DNA of 64,000 nucleotides from Phenylobacterium sp. J426 (GTDB taxonomy: Bacteria; Pseudomonadota; Alphaproteobacteria; Caulobacterales; Caulobacteraceae), in contig NZ_JAJOMY010000002.1 of the NCBI RefSeq assembly GCF_024699945.1, positions 1 to 64,000 on the forward strand. The letters run 5' to 3'. Shown piece after piece: positions 30,100-39,303 of the stretch (its first letter is position 1; the number at the start of each line of letters is the position of its first letter). The position numbers were made by a program, and so were the translations under genes. A model generated the notes under the pieces. It searched no databases. It saw only the letters and a program-made list of their open reading frames with translations, and was not told the DNA's origin.

Positions 30100-30363
30100 G
30101 TGAACGAACTAAATCCTTCCGTCGCGCGACTTTGCCGCGCGCTGATAATCGGCGAAGATCGCACCGGGGGCAGGAACGCGACCATGGCCCTGACTTGGGC
30201 GACTGTCGCATCCGAACTCCTCCAGGAACTCCCTGCGGCGGAGGCCGCCGTGCTGGAGGCGCGGATTGAGGCGGCTGCCCGGGCGGCGGAAGACCTGCCG
30301 GCGAACGCCACCATCACGGAGATTTTCGAGCGCGCCGACGCCTTGCTCGCGCAGCGTCTGTAA
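30100..30363 (+). CDS. Hypothetical protein
   Basis: 87 residues from the GTG at 30100 (NELNPSVARLCRALIIGED). The C-terminal half is an acidic helical segment, ELLQELPAAEAAVLEARIEA, and ends IFERADALLAQRL. No family recognised. It is read away from the ABC operon. Start uncertain: an upstream in-frame ATG at 30061 adds Arg-rich residues that look untranslated. Confidence 0.45.
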   Translation: MNELNPSVARLCRALIIGEDRTGGRNATMALTWATVASELLQELPAAEAAVLEARIEAAARAAEDLPANATITEIFERADALLAQRL

Positions 30364-30629
30364 GCGTTGGAGGGTGGATCGCGCACCCTGTAGACCGCGT
30401 CCTCGTCTCGAAACGTCGCCTTCGTCGCCGAACCCGGGTTGACCCGATCGCCAGCGTCAACGCGGTGGGAAGCGCGAGGCCGCTACCGATCGTCCAGGAG
30501 GACGGCCAAAGCCTCGCCAGTCGGAAGCCGCCGCCGCGCAGCTGCGACCCTTCGAATATCCGGTGCGAACAGACGGCAAAGCCATCCAGAAAGCACGCCG
30601 TCCAAGCGGCGGCGAAGGCGGAGCGGGAA

Positions 30630-30872
30630 GTGCAGGGAAGGCGAGTGCCCCGGCGGGCCGTGCTCGGCGCCGCGGCGGCTGTGTTGGCGGCGGGCGTGGG
30701 GCGGGCGCAGGACGCCGCGGGGCCGCTCAAAGAGACCGCGCAGGGTCGCTACCGCGGCCGGATGGTGGACGCGTCGAGGTCTTCAAGGAATGCGCTACGG
30801 CGCGTCCACCGCCGGCGCCGGCCGGTTCACGCCGCCCAGGGCGCGGGAGTCGTTCGCCGGCGTAGGCGAAGC
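30630..30872 (+). pseudogene. Carboxylesterase type B, N-terminal fragment
   Basis: GTG at 30630 after GGAGCGG opens a Tat-type signal, VPRRAVLGAAAAVLAAGVG, then ETAQGRYRGRMVD, VEVFKG, MRYGASTAGAGRFTPPR and ESFAGVGEA. This is the start of the type B carboxylesterase fold (usual pattern GxVRG ... FKGIPYA ... RFxPP). Two single-base deletions near 30765-30785 break the frame. The gene stops abruptly where transposase sequence begins, so the catalytic domain is lost. Confidence 0.7.
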
Positions 30873-31285
30873 TCACCGGCCCGCCCGGGCCGCCGACCAG
30901 GTCCTCGGCCATGCGGCGCGGCACGACGCTGTCGAAGAGCTCGCGCAGCAGATCGCTGTCGCGGGAGCGGCCGTGGCGGTTCTTGGAGAAGGTCGTGTGG
31001 TCCGGCGCGTCGCTGCCTAGGCCGAGCCGGCAGAACCAGCGGTAGGCTAGGTTAAGATGGACCCCCTCAAAGAGCCGCCGCTCCGAGCAGATGGCCGGGC
31101 AGTAGCCCGCACGCAGCATCCGGATCATCAGATCCGGCTCGATCGAGGGCCGGGCGGTCGGGCTGTAGAACGGCGCCAGATGCGCCCGCACGCCCTCTAA
31201 GTCCGCGAAGTGATCGATGGCGCGGAGCAGGTGATCCGATGCGACGTGCCGCTCCAGCGGGAACTCGTAAAATAGCTTGGCGTGT
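30873..31285 (-). mobile_element. IS1182-type transposase fragment
   Basis: The minus strand reads AKLFYEFPLERHVASDHLLR, then RPSIEPDLMIRMLRAGYC, SERRLFEGVHLNLAYRWFCR and PDHTTFSKNRHGR, ending MAEDLVGG. This is the N-terminal DUF772 domain of IS1182/IS5-like transposases. The first codons and the entire C-terminal DDE half are missing. It is cut at both ends, by the carboxylesterase fragment on one side and a PrpD fragment on the other, so the insertion was later deleted around. Confidence 0.85.
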
Positions 31286-31556
31286 ACCTCATCGAGCAGC
31301 TGGGAACCCGGTGGGAGATGCCGCTCACCGGCTATAAGAAGAACCCCACAGGCGGCCCGACCCAGCCCGCGGTTGAAGGCCTGTTGCAGCTGCTGCCGCG
31401 GATCGACCAGACCAAGGTCACCGCCGGGCGCATCGAGATGCCGGACCGCTGGAACGTCTTCCGCGACGCGGCCATGCCGGCCCTGAGCCTCCGCTACCCC
31501 AGCGCAATCGTCCTGATCGACGGCCGCCTCGGCTTGGTGTCGGCCCAGTCGCTGCC
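31285..31556 (+). pseudogene. MmgE/PrpD C-terminal fragment
   Basis: YLIEQLGTRWEMPLTGYKKN, GGPTQPAVEGLLQLLPRID, RWNVFRDAAMPALSLRYPSA and LVSAQSL align without gaps to the C-terminal part of the PrpD protein at 3001-4491 (there YLIEKLGERWEMP). Similarity starts exactly at the transposase junction and stops after SAQSL. It is a different paralogue, not a copy, since many codons differ. Confidence 0.82.
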
Positions 31557-31668
31557 GCTGAGTGACGGATGGTCACCTGCGCGGCGAGATGCGGCCGCAA
31601 TCTAGCCGAAGGCGCCGGCGGCCCGATATCTTTTTGCGGTTCGAATCTGTATGTTTTATACTGACGCA

Positions 31669-31827
31669 ATGGCTCGATCGCCCAAACGCACGCCCGACGC
31701 GGGCTCGACTTTCTCCCTCAAGCTTGGCCGATGGTTCGAGGCGAACGCGTCAGGTTGGGGCGTGTTGGCGGCGCCGATCGTCGTGCTGCTGCTGGTCGGG
31801 GCGGCGCTACTGCGCGATCTCATCTGA
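31669..31827 (+). CDS. Small single-pass membrane protein
   Basis: 52 residues: a basic N-terminus (ARSPKRTPDAGSTFSLK), then GVLAAPIVVLLLVGAALL, a good membrane helix, ending RDLI. No ribosome site is evident and no family is recognised. Possible, because the helix is clear in this frame only. Confidence 0.4.
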   Translation: MARSPKRTPDAGSTFSLKLGRWFEANASGWGVLAAPIVVLLLVGAALLRDLI

Positions 31828-32027
31828 CGGATCGTGGATCTCCGGCAGGCGTCGTTGGGGTGCTGTGACTTGCCGATCTGGTCGTGGGCGGCTTTCGATC
31901 AACGCTTCATGGGCAGATCCGCCAGGAGCGAGCGGTGTAGATGTCGAAGCTATGAAGGTTGTTCACCCGAGGAGGGACGAAAAGGCTGGGGTTGCGAGCC
32001 AACCCACCCTAGCCGGAGCTCCTCGGA

Positions 32028-32560
32028 TGAACGTGCACAAGAAGCTCGCCTGACGCCCGTTGGGTCGAGCGTTGATGATCTTGCGGATTGAGGATGAGGA
32101 CTGGCCGGTGTAGCGGCCGGCGGAAGCCTCCGGGTATCGGCCAGGACGGCGTACCGGTGGCTGGGCCGGCGCCCTTGACCCGGAGCCGCCGGTGATCCGC
32201 TACGAGCGCGGCCGGCGGGGCGAGATGATCCACCTCGACATCAAGAAGCTCGGCCGGTTCCAGGCGGCGGGCCACCGCGTCACCGAAGACCGGCTCCCCG
32301 CTCGCGCCACGCCGGCTGGGACTTCCTGAATGTCTGCGTCGATGACGCCGCGCGCCTGGCCTCCGCCGAGATTCTGCCGGCGGAAGGCCAGGAGGACACG
32401 ACCACCTTCCTCGAACGCGAAGCCGTGATGTCTGTCTACGCTCCGGAGCTTCCTCTCAGCCAAGGGCGCGCAAACCCAGGCGACGGGCTTCACGACGCCC
32501 GCCTGCCAGCCTGCCAGCCTGTCAGCTGCCCGCGATCCGGCGCCGACGTTGGAGGGAGAC
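32028..32560 (+). mobile_element. IS481-type transposase remnant
   Basis: It begins MNVHKKLA, the hallmark start of alphaproteobacterial IS481 transposases (usually MNVHKNARLTPLGR), then after stops and shifts reads VIRYERGRRGEMIHLDIKKL, GRFQAAGHRVTEDR, AGWDFLNVCVDDAARLAS and AEILPAEGQEDTTTFLEREA. This covers the helix-turn-helix start and the first half of the rve integrase core. At least four breaks and a lost 3' half make it dead. TGTTCACCCG about 70 bases upstream may be an old end. Confidence 0.8.
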
Positions 32561-32636
32561 GCGCACGTCACGGGGCGTTTTGCATCGGCTGGGCCTTCCA
32601 TGCTAGCCGATGGCCGCCCATGCCTGTCGCCGCGAC

Positions 32637-33689
32637 ATGACCTCCATCGATCGTCTTCCGCCCGGTCCGGGTCCCTACACGTCGCTGGACGTCGCGCCGA
32701 ACCTGGCGGCGGCGCGGGTCTGGCTGGTGATCCCTTGCTTCAGAGTGCGCGGACACATCCTGCGCGTGATCCACAAGGCGCCGACGTGGGTCGAAGGTAT
32801 CGTCTGCGTCGATGACGCGTGTCCGGAGGGCTCTGGCGACTACATCGAGGCTGAGGCGAAGGATCCTCGCGTCGTGGTCGTGAGGCTGCCCGAGAACCAA
32901 GGCGTGGGCGGCGCGACCTTGGCCGGCTACCGCGCTGCGGCGGCGCTCGGCGCGCGCGTTCTGATAAAGGTCGATGGCGATGATCAGATGGACCTCGCCT
33001 ACGCAGCCCAACTGGTCGCCCCAATCCTCCTGGGAGAAGCCGACTATGCCAAAGGCAACCGGTTCACCTCCATCAGCCATCTGAAGACGATGCCGAGCAT
33101 CCGCGTTTTCGGAAACGCCATCCTCAGCTTCGCGGCCAAGCTGAGCACCGGGTACTGGAACATTTTCGATCCGACGAACGGCTACACCGCTATCGAGGCG
33201 AATGTCGCGCGCCTGGTCATGGAGAAACGCGTCTCGCGCCGCTTCTTCTTCGAGACCGACCTGCTGTACCACCTCGGCACCTTGCGGGCCGTGGTCCGCG
33301 ACGTACCCATGCCGGCCCGGTACGCCGACGAGGTGTCGAACATCCGGATCGGGCGGATCGTCGGACCCTTCGCGGTGAAGCACCTTCGCAACCTCATCCA
33401 ACGGGTGCTCGGCCAATATTTCGTTCGAGACTTCAACGCCGCCAGTCTGCAACTGATCGCGGGTCTGTTCTCGGCGCTGTTCGGTTTCAGCTACGCCTTG
33501 AGCTATCTAGCGGGCCGTGAGCCCGGCGACGTCGCCTCGGCCGGCGTGGTGATGATGGCGGCGCTGCCGATTATCCTCGGCGCGCAGTTTCTTCTCCAGG
33601 CGATGAATTTCGACGTGCTGAACGTGCCCAGCCGTCCGATCCATCCTTATCTGCAGACACTGGAGCGCCTGCAGGACCGCGGCGCATGA
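32637..33689 (+). CDS. GT2 glycosyltransferase with C-terminal membrane helices
   Basis: 350 residues, similar to dolichol/undecaprenyl-phosphate glycosyltransferases. It shows VWLVIPCFRVRGHILRVI, GIVCVDDACPEGSGDYIE, ENQGVGGATLAGYRAA, the DxD-like VDGDDQMDL near residue 120 and DPTNGYTAIEA. The C-terminus has two hydrophobic segments (LFSALFGFSYALSYLAG and MAALPIILGAQFLL). The ATG at 32637 is preferred to an in-frame one at 32610. The stop overlaps the next ATG, so it probably charges a polyprenyl phosphate that the small membrane protein then flips. Confidence 0.9.
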   Translation: MTSIDRLPPGPGPYTSLDVAPNLAAARVWLVIPCFRVRGHILRVIHKAPTWVEGIVCVDDACPEGSGDYIEAEAKDPRVVVVRLPENQGVGGATLAGYRAAAALGARVLIKVDGDDQMDLAYAAQLVAPILLGEADYAKGNRFTSISHLKTMPSIRVFGNAILSFAAKLSTGYWNIFDPTNGYTAIEANVARLVMEKRVSRRFFFETDLLYHLGTLRAVVRDVPMPARYADEVSNIRIGRIVGPFAVKHLRNLIQRVLGQYFVRDFNAASLQLIAGLFSALFGFSYALSYLAGREPGDVASAGVVMMAALPIILGAQFLLQAMNFDVLNVPSRPIHPYLQTLERLQDRGA

Positions 33690-34045
33690 CGCCGCGCGAC
33701 ATGCTGCTCTGCGCCGGCTTCTCCTTGGCGCTGCCCATCGGCCAGACCATGTTCAAATGGGCGGCGGTCTATCAGGCGCGCCAGACAGGGCCGCTGCTGC
33801 AGAAGCTGGTGACCAATGGTCCCCTGATTGGCGCGCTCGCATGGTACGGGCTCACCGCCATCTTCTGGTTCTACATCCTGACGCGGGTGCCGCTGTCAAA
33901 GGCCTATCCTTTTGCGCTCGCCGGCACGGGCCTGATCCCGATCATCGCGTGGCTGGTGTTCAAGGAGCCGCTGGGCTGGCGCATGGCCGGCGGGTACGTC
34001 CTGATGCTGGCCGGGCTGGCGCTCATCCAGAGCCAGAGCGCCTGA
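33686..34045 (+). CDS. Small EamA/SMR-like flippase subunit
   Basis: 119 residues with four hydrophobic helices, like the ArnE/ArnF and SMR families: LPIGQTMFKWAAVYQ, LIGALAWYGLTAIFWFYIL, VPLSKAYPFALAGTGLIPII and WRMAGGYVLMLAGLALI. The pattern SKAYPFA near residue 72 is typical of these transporters. It starts four bases before the GT2 stop. Probable role: flipping a polyprenyl-linked sugar made by the GT2 enzyme. Confidence 0.85.
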   Translation: MTPRDMLLCAGFSLALPIGQTMFKWAAVYQARQTGPLLQKLVTNGPLIGALAWYGLTAIFWFYILTRVPLSKAYPFALAGTGLIPIIAWLVFKEPLGWRMAGGYVLMLAGLALIQSQSA

Positions 34046-34070
34046 CGACGAAAAGTCCGGGGGGACGACG

Positions 34071-35445
34071 ATGACCTCGCAACGCCTGATCCGCCTAGCG
34101 CCCGCGCTCCTTTGGTTCGGGGTGCTGGCTGCGGGGTATCTCCTGATCCTGCGGCTGAACCACCCAGGCCACATGTCGGTGGACTCGGTGATTTCGCTCG
34201 CCGAGGGCCGGCGCGGCGTCCGCATCGTCTTCGGCCCGCCGATGTATTCCTCGATCCTGGGGGCCTTCGACCGGATCACGCCGAGCTCACCCGTCGCGTA
34301 CATGGCCGGCGCGGCGGGACTGTTGGCGCTGACGTGGGCGGCGATGCCGACCCTGCGGGGGGCGGATCGCCTGGCTTGCACCGGTGGTGCTGGCCGGCGC
34401 GATGCTGGCCCCCCAGGTGCTGCTCTACCAGGCGATCATGTGGAAGGACGTGCTGTTCGCGAACTTCGCGATCGCCGGCTTCGTGGCGCTGGCGCACGCG
34501 GTGAAGCGCTGGGAGCGGCTCCGCCCCAGGCTCGCGCTGCTGATCCTGGCCTTCCTGCTGCTCGGGATGGCGTGTCTGCTCCGGCAGAACGGGGCTCTGG
34601 TCGCGGTCTTCTCGGCGGTGACGCTGGCCTGGACGGCCCGAAAGAGCGGCTGGCGAAAGGCGGTGGCCTGGGCGACGGCGGGCTTTGCGGGGCCGCTGGT
34701 GTTCATGACCGCCCTGGACGTCGTGACGCCGGTGAAGGACCCGCCGGGCGTCAACCGCGACGTGGGCCTGCGCCTGCTGCAAGGCTACGACCTGGCCGGG
34801 GCCATCGCGGCCGATCCGAACCGGCCGCTGCGCGCGCTGGAGGCGGACAACCCGCAAGCGGCCGCGGACCTCCGCCAGGAGGCGCCGAAGTATTATTCCG
34901 CGACCCGGGTCGACGCGCTGCTCGGCTCCAAGACGCTCGGCAAGGCCATCACCAGCTACAGCGACGGCGTGATCGCTGAGCAGTGGGTGCAGACGCTGAC
35001 CGAGGACCCGGTCGGCTACGCAAAGCGACGATTCGACGTGTTCCGCTGGGTGTTCGCCACCCCCGACATCGACCAGTGCCTGCCGATCCACCTGGGCGTT
35101 GACGGCCCGCCGAAGCTGATGGACGAACTCGGCCTCAAGACCCGCCTCGACGGCGAAGATCGCCGGCTTTGGAACTACACGACCTGGTGGATGGACACCC
35201 CGGGCCTGTCGCATCCGGCCTTCGCCCTGCTGGCGGTGGCGGTGACCGGCTTCCTGCTGCTGCGGCGCGACGCCGCCGACATCGCGATGGCGGGGCTGAT
35301 GCTGTCGGCCCTGAGTTTCGGAGCGAGCTTCTATGTGATCTCGCTCGCCTGCGACTACCGCTACCTGTACTTCCTGGACCTGGCCGCGATCACAGGCGCC
35401 GTCTATGTCGCGCTCGACCCCCGGCTCAGGCGGCGTAGCGCGTAA
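34071..35445 (+). CDS. Polytopic membrane protein, GT-C-like (one frameshift)
   Basis: About 458 residues with roughly ten hydrophobic segments and one long periplasmic loop (about residues 225-350). It shows SVDSVISLAEGRRGVRIVFG near the first loop, with acidic residues where GT-C enzymes bind the lipid donor, and MWKDVLFANFAIAGFVAL. It is probably the transferase that uses the lipid-linked sugar of the two genes before it, a common trio. An indel in the six-G run near 34358-34363 joins RG to RIAWLAPVVLAGAML. It overlaps the convergent methyltransferase by 20 bases. Confidence 0.8.
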
Positions 35446-36166
35446 GCCAGGCCTCGGCGACGTCGAGGCGCGGCTTTCCGGCCTCGATGAAGCGGTAGAG
35501 CGAGAGCTGGCGGCCGAGGCCGAAGCTCTTGACCGAGACGTGCTCGAACAGCGCCTTGCACAGGGCCTCGATCTCGGCGGCCTCGTTGACGTGCTCGTGG
35601 GCCATCAGCAGACCATAATCCTCGCCGTGCCGCAGGCGGAATTCCAAACCCGTGGTCATCGACCAGCCCAGCTTCCACAGGAAGCCGCCCTCGGCCGGGA
35701 TCGCGGCGCGGAAGGAGCCCCCGGAGGCCAGCAGCCTCGCCGAGCGCGCCAGCGCCACCGGCAGGTCTGTAATGTGCTCCAGGCAGGCGACGCTCGTGAT
35801 GCGGTCGTAGCGCGCATCGCCGGGGACCTCGGCCACGTCGGCATAGACCTTCCTCACCCGCGCTAGGCGCGGGGAGTCCTCGAACAGCTCAGCGAACGGC
35901 TCGACGATATCGTAGATCCCGCCCTCCGGCTCGAACGGCAGCTGGTTCAGGTTGCCGGCGCCCAGCTCGAGCGTCGCCTTTGCTGGCGAAGCGTCGGCTG
36001 CGACCTGGCGGTGCATCCACTGCTCGAGGCGCTGCGAGAGCGAAGCGGCGGTGGTCTCGCCGGCGCGGTTCTCGGCGTACTGGCGCGCATAGATCTCTGC
36101 GATCTTGGGCGGCAGTGGCGGCCGGGTCTTCGGAAAGCGGGCGAGACGAATTTCGAGGGCGCTCAC
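35426..36166 (-). CDS. SAM-dependent methyltransferase (class I)
   Basis: 246 residues. The SAM-binding loop is TLELGAGNLNQLPFEPEG near residue 65; the acidic residue of strand 2 is in YDIVEPF; the motif DRITSVACLEHITDLP near 120 is typical of UbiE/COQ5-like methyltransferases. The acceptor is unknown. It shares an ATGA-type overlap with the sulfotransferase gene, so they act in one operon and probably on the same glycan. Confidence 0.87.
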   Translation of the reverse strand: MSALEIRLARFPKTRPPLPPKIAEIYARQYAENRAGETTAASLSQRLEQWMHRQVAADASPAKATLELGAGNLNQLPFEPEGGIYDIVEPFAELFEDSPRLARVRKVYADVAEVPGDARYDRITSVACLEHITDLPVALARSARLLASGGSFRAAIPAEGGFLWKLGWSMTTGLEFRLRHGEDYGLLMAHEHVNEAAEIEALCKALFEHVSVKSFGLGRQLSLYRFIEAGKPRLDVAEAWLTRYAA

Positions 36167-37212
36167 CGGTCGCCCTCGGCGAGGATCGAGTCCAGCTGGG
36201 CCTCGACGGCCATGAGCATCTCGCGGTGCTGGTCGAGCCGCTGGATGGTCGAGCGCCAGCCCTCCTCCAGCAGTTCGCGGTCGCGGGTCAGCGTGTCCTC
36301 GAGGACGGCGACCTTGGCCTTGGCGTCGCGCAGCTCGCTGCGGGCGGCGTCCAGGTCGCGGGCCGCCGGCGAGACGAGCGGGCCCATCTCGGCGGCGCGA
36401 CGGGACATCTCCTCGGCGGCTTCGTCGAGCACGGCGGACGAAGGGGCCTCGTCACGGGCGGCGGCCTCGAACCAGGCCAGCACCTTGGCCGCGAGCGCGC
36501 CCGGCCAGCCCAGGGCGGCGAGGTCGCCGGTGGCGGCGTTGTGGCGCAGGTCGGGCGCCAGCGCCTTGTCGATCTCGGCGGCGGCCCGACCGTCGAGGTT
36601 CGGCAGCGGCGCGCCGTGCGCGGCCTCGACCCGCCTCACCTGGGCGCGCCAGTCGGCCAGCAGGGCGTCGTAGCTGACGAAGGCGCGGGGCAGGTCGCGG
36701 GTGTAGGCCTCCGCGGCCAGCATGTAGGCCGTCCAGACCAGCACGGACTTCTGCTCGGCGAAACCGTCGCGGCGGCGTAGCGATCCCGCCACGGCGAGCG
36801 GATGGCGCAAGGGGATCACCCCGCGGGCGCCGATGTCGAGATCGTCGAGAACGGTCCGCCAGAAGGGCAGCAGCACGGTGACGCGGGGGTCCTTGAGGAG
36901 CGGGAAGCGCGCGTCGCCGAACTCCTCGCCAAGCAGGTCCATGGCGCGGTTGAGCCAGGCGCGCTCGTCCTTGCGAGGAAGGGGCCGGTAGGGAAAGGCG
37001 AAGACGTCGTCCCAGGCCGAGCCGCCGGCCCGCAGCCGCTCGTCGTTGAGCAGGGCGATCTTCCAGGGCTCGAAATAGCCCTTCTCGTTATGCTCGTCGC
37101 CCGGCATCACGTTCTCGGGCAGTTCGGCGCCGGCCAGCGACAGCAGCTGGGTCACGGCCGAGGTGCCGGACCGGTGCATGCCGAGCACGAGATAGGCGGT
37201 TCGGGTCGTCAT
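36163..37212 (-). CDS. Sulfotransferase family protein with coiled-coil tail
   Basis: 349 residues. The PAPS 5'-phosphosulfate loop is YLVLGMHRSGTSAVTQLL (residues about 7-24), and the 3'-phosphate site is GVIPLRHPLAVAGSLRRRD near residue 135. The last 100 residues (from about AEEMSRRAAEMGPLV) form a long charged helix, probably a coiled coil, with DAARSELRDAKAKVAVLED. It starts the minus-strand operon with the methyltransferase and is divergent from the repeat glycosyltransferases across a 132-base gap. Probable role: sulfation of a surface sugar. Confidence 0.87.
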   Translation of the reverse strand: MTTRTAYLVLGMHRSGTSAVTQLLSLAGAELPENVMPGDEHNEKGYFEPWKIALLNDERLRAGGSAWDDVFAFPYRPLPRKDERAWLNRAMDLLGEEFGDARFPLLKDPRVTVLLPFWRTVLDDLDIGARGVIPLRHPLAVAGSLRRRDGFAEQKSVLVWTAYMLAAEAYTRDLPRAFVSYDALLADWRAQVRRVEAAHGAPLPNLDGRAAAEIDKALAPDLRHNAATGDLAALGWPGALAAKVLAWFEAAARDEAPSSAVLDEAAEEMSRRAAEMGPLVSPAARDLDAARSELRDAKAKVAVLEDTLTRDRELLEEGWRSTIQRLDQHREMLMAVEAQLDSILAEGDR

Positions 37213-37344
37213 CTGTCGCCCAGCGTGTAGGGAGGTGCGCAGTCCGCCGCAAGCCGGCGCCCGCGACGCCTGACCATCCCCCGTTGATAACCGGGACCTT
37301 CTGTTGCAGAGAAGCCCCCGTCAAAGTGAAGGAATTTGCGCCGC

Positions 37345-39303
37345 ATGGCCGCGACGGCCGCCGCCGACGAAGTCCACCGGATCGTCTCGGTCGCCCTCGA
37401 CGCGGCGTTCTACCGGGCCGCCTATCCCGACGTGGCGAAGCCGGGGACCGACCCGCTCAAGCACTACCTGGAGACGGGTTGGCGCGAGGGGCGCGACCCC
37501 GCGCCGTGGTTCTCCTCCTCAGCCTATCTCAACGATCATCCGGACGTGCGTCGGACCAAGGTGGAGCCGTTCTTCCACTACCTGGCGCACGGCCGTCGCG
37601 AGGGGCGCGAGGTGCGGCCGTCGGTCGAGGGTGAGCGCTATCTGCTGAGTCGTCGCAGCAACGGCTGGAGCTTCGAGGCTCTCCAGCCAAAGGGCGAGAC
37701 CGCGGCGACCGAATCGCTGGGGCCGTCGCCCGAGCAGCTGGTCGAGGAGCGCCGGCTGATCGAGCCGGAGTTCGAAGCCCAGTTCTACCTTCAGGCGAAC
37801 GTCGACGTCGCGGAGGCCGGCCAGGACCCTCTGGAGCACTTCCTGATTACCGGCTGGCTGGAGGGCCGCGATCCGAGCCCGCGCTTCTCCGTGCGAGACT
37901 ATCTGGACACCTATCCGGACATTGCGGCCGCCGGGGTGAACCCGTTCGTGCACTACATCCGCGCCGGCCGCGCGGAGGGGCGGATCGCGCGCAACGAACT
38001 CGGCTTCCGGTACCAGCTTCTGGCCGATCTGAGGCCAGTGGCCGTGCGAACGGCAGAGGTCGCCGTCCGGGCGGCTGCGCGCGCGCCGGCTCCGCCGGCC
38101 AGGCTGACGGAGGCCCTCGCGCATTCGCGGTCGGGCCTCGCGAACCTGCACGTGACCTTCAGCCACGACGACTATTCCGCCAACCTCGGCGGCGTTCAGC
38201 TCTGCCTGCAGCGCGAGGATGCGCGTGTGGCGGCGCTCGGCATGGATCACCTGCACCTCTATCCGGCCGATCCTTGGCCGGTGGTGCGCGAGAAGAATGA
38301 GCCCGGCCTGCTGGGCGTGCTCTGGAACGGCGAGCGGATCGGGTTCTTCAAGCCGAAGGCGGTGATGAGCGCCCTGAAGGCGGCGGCAGGCCAGGCGCAG
38401 CCCGGGCGCCGGACCTTCGCCATCCACAGCCTGCTCGGTCATTCGCCTGAGGAGACGGCCGAGATCCTGGGCGCGGTGGGCCTGAGATCGGGCTGGTTTT
38501 GGCTGCACGACTTCGCGAGCCTGTGCGCCGGATACCATCTGTTGCGCAACGACGTGCAGGACTGCGCCGCCCCGCCGCCGGGCAGCCCCGCCTGCAACGT
38601 GTGCTCCTACTTCAGCCATCGTATGCGCCACCTCGACGCTCACCGTCGGCTGTTCTCGATGCTGGATCTGACGGTCGTGGCGCCCTCGCAGCCAACGCTC
38701 GACCTGTGGGTGGCGAGCGACGTCCATCCGCCCGCGCAGACGGTGGTCCTGCCGCACGCGACCCTGGTGGAACGCGGCCCGGCCCCGGCGCCCCCGAACG
38801 GACCGCTGCGCATCGCCTATGCCGGCCTGCCGTCGGCTCATAAGGGCTGGGAGATCTTCCGCGATCTGGTGCTGAATCACGAGGCGGATGGCCGCTACAC
38901 CTTCCTCCACCTGGGCAGCCGCACCATTCCCGGGCTCCCGCTGGACTTTCGCGAGGTGGTCGTCACGGAGGAGCGTCCGCGGGCGATGCAGGAGGCGCTC
39001 GAGGCTGTGCAGGCCGATGTCGTGCTGGTCTGGCCTCTGTGTCGTGAGACGTTCTCGTTCACGGCCTACGAGGCGGTCGCCGCCGGCTGCGCCGTGATCA
39101 CCGGCCCCGACAGCGGCAATGTCCAAGCCTTCGTCCGCGAGGGCGACCATGGCCGGGTGCTTGCCGACGAGACGGCGCTGGTCCAAGCCTTTGATGATGG
39201 CTCGATCGCCGAGCTCGGCCGCGCCAGACGCCGACCGCGCCTCTACGACCTGACGTTCAGCAATCTGACGGTCGACTTGTTCGAGGCGGCGCCGCGCCGA
39301 TGA
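37345..39303 (+). CDS. GT-B glycosyltransferase with four NPDV/EGR repeats
   Basis: 652 residues. Residues about 15-230 hold four repeats in two pairs: FYRAAYPDVAKPGTDPLKHY with GWREGRDP, YLNDHPDV with HGRREGRE, FYLQANVDVAEAGQDPLEHF with GWLEGRDP, and YLDTYPDIAAAGVNPFVHY with AGRAEGR. The rest is GT-B: LHVTFSHDDYSANLGGVQLC, YAGLPSAHKGWEIFRDL and the donor site PLCRETFSFTAYEAVAAGCA. A conserved Cys cluster (DCAAPPPGSPACNVC) lies near residue 410. I chose the ATG at 37345, after AAGGA, over a TTG at 37336. Its stop overlaps the next ATG. Confidence 0.86.
   Translation: MAATAAADEVHRIVSVALDAAFYRAAYPDVAKPGTDPLKHYLETGWREGRDPAPWFSSSAYLNDHPDVRRTKVEPFFHYLAHGRREGREVRPSVEGERYLLSRRSNGWSFEALQPKGETAATESLGPSPEQLVEERRLIEPEFEAQFYLQANVDVAEAGQDPLEHFLITGWLEGRDPSPRFSVRDYLDTYPDIAAAGVNPFVHYIRAGRAEGRIARNELGFRYQLLADLRPVAVRTAEVAVRAAARAPAPPARLTEALAHSRSGLANLHVTFSHDDYSANLGGVQLCLQREDARVAALGMDHLHLYPADPWPVVREKNEPGLLGVLWNGERIGFFKPKAVMSALKAAAGQAQPGRRTFAIHSLLGHSPEETAEILGAVGLRSGWFWLHDFASLCAGYHLLRNDVQDCAAPPPGSPACNVCSYFSHRMRHLDAHRRLFSMLDLTVVAPSQPTLDLWVASDVHPPAQTVVLPHATLVERGPAPAPPNGPLRIAYAGLPSAHKGWEIFRDLVLNHEADGRYTFLHLGSRTIPGLPLDFREVVVTEERPRAMQEALEAVQADVVLVWPLCRETFSFTAYEAVAAGCAVITGPDSGNVQAFVREGDHGRVLADETALVQAFDDGSIAELGRARRRPRLYDLTFSNLTVDLFEAAPRR

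Noticed and set aside
37519..39186. Minus-strand open frame of 555 codons
   Set aside because: Antisense shadow of the first repeat glycosyltransferase; no start signal or motif.
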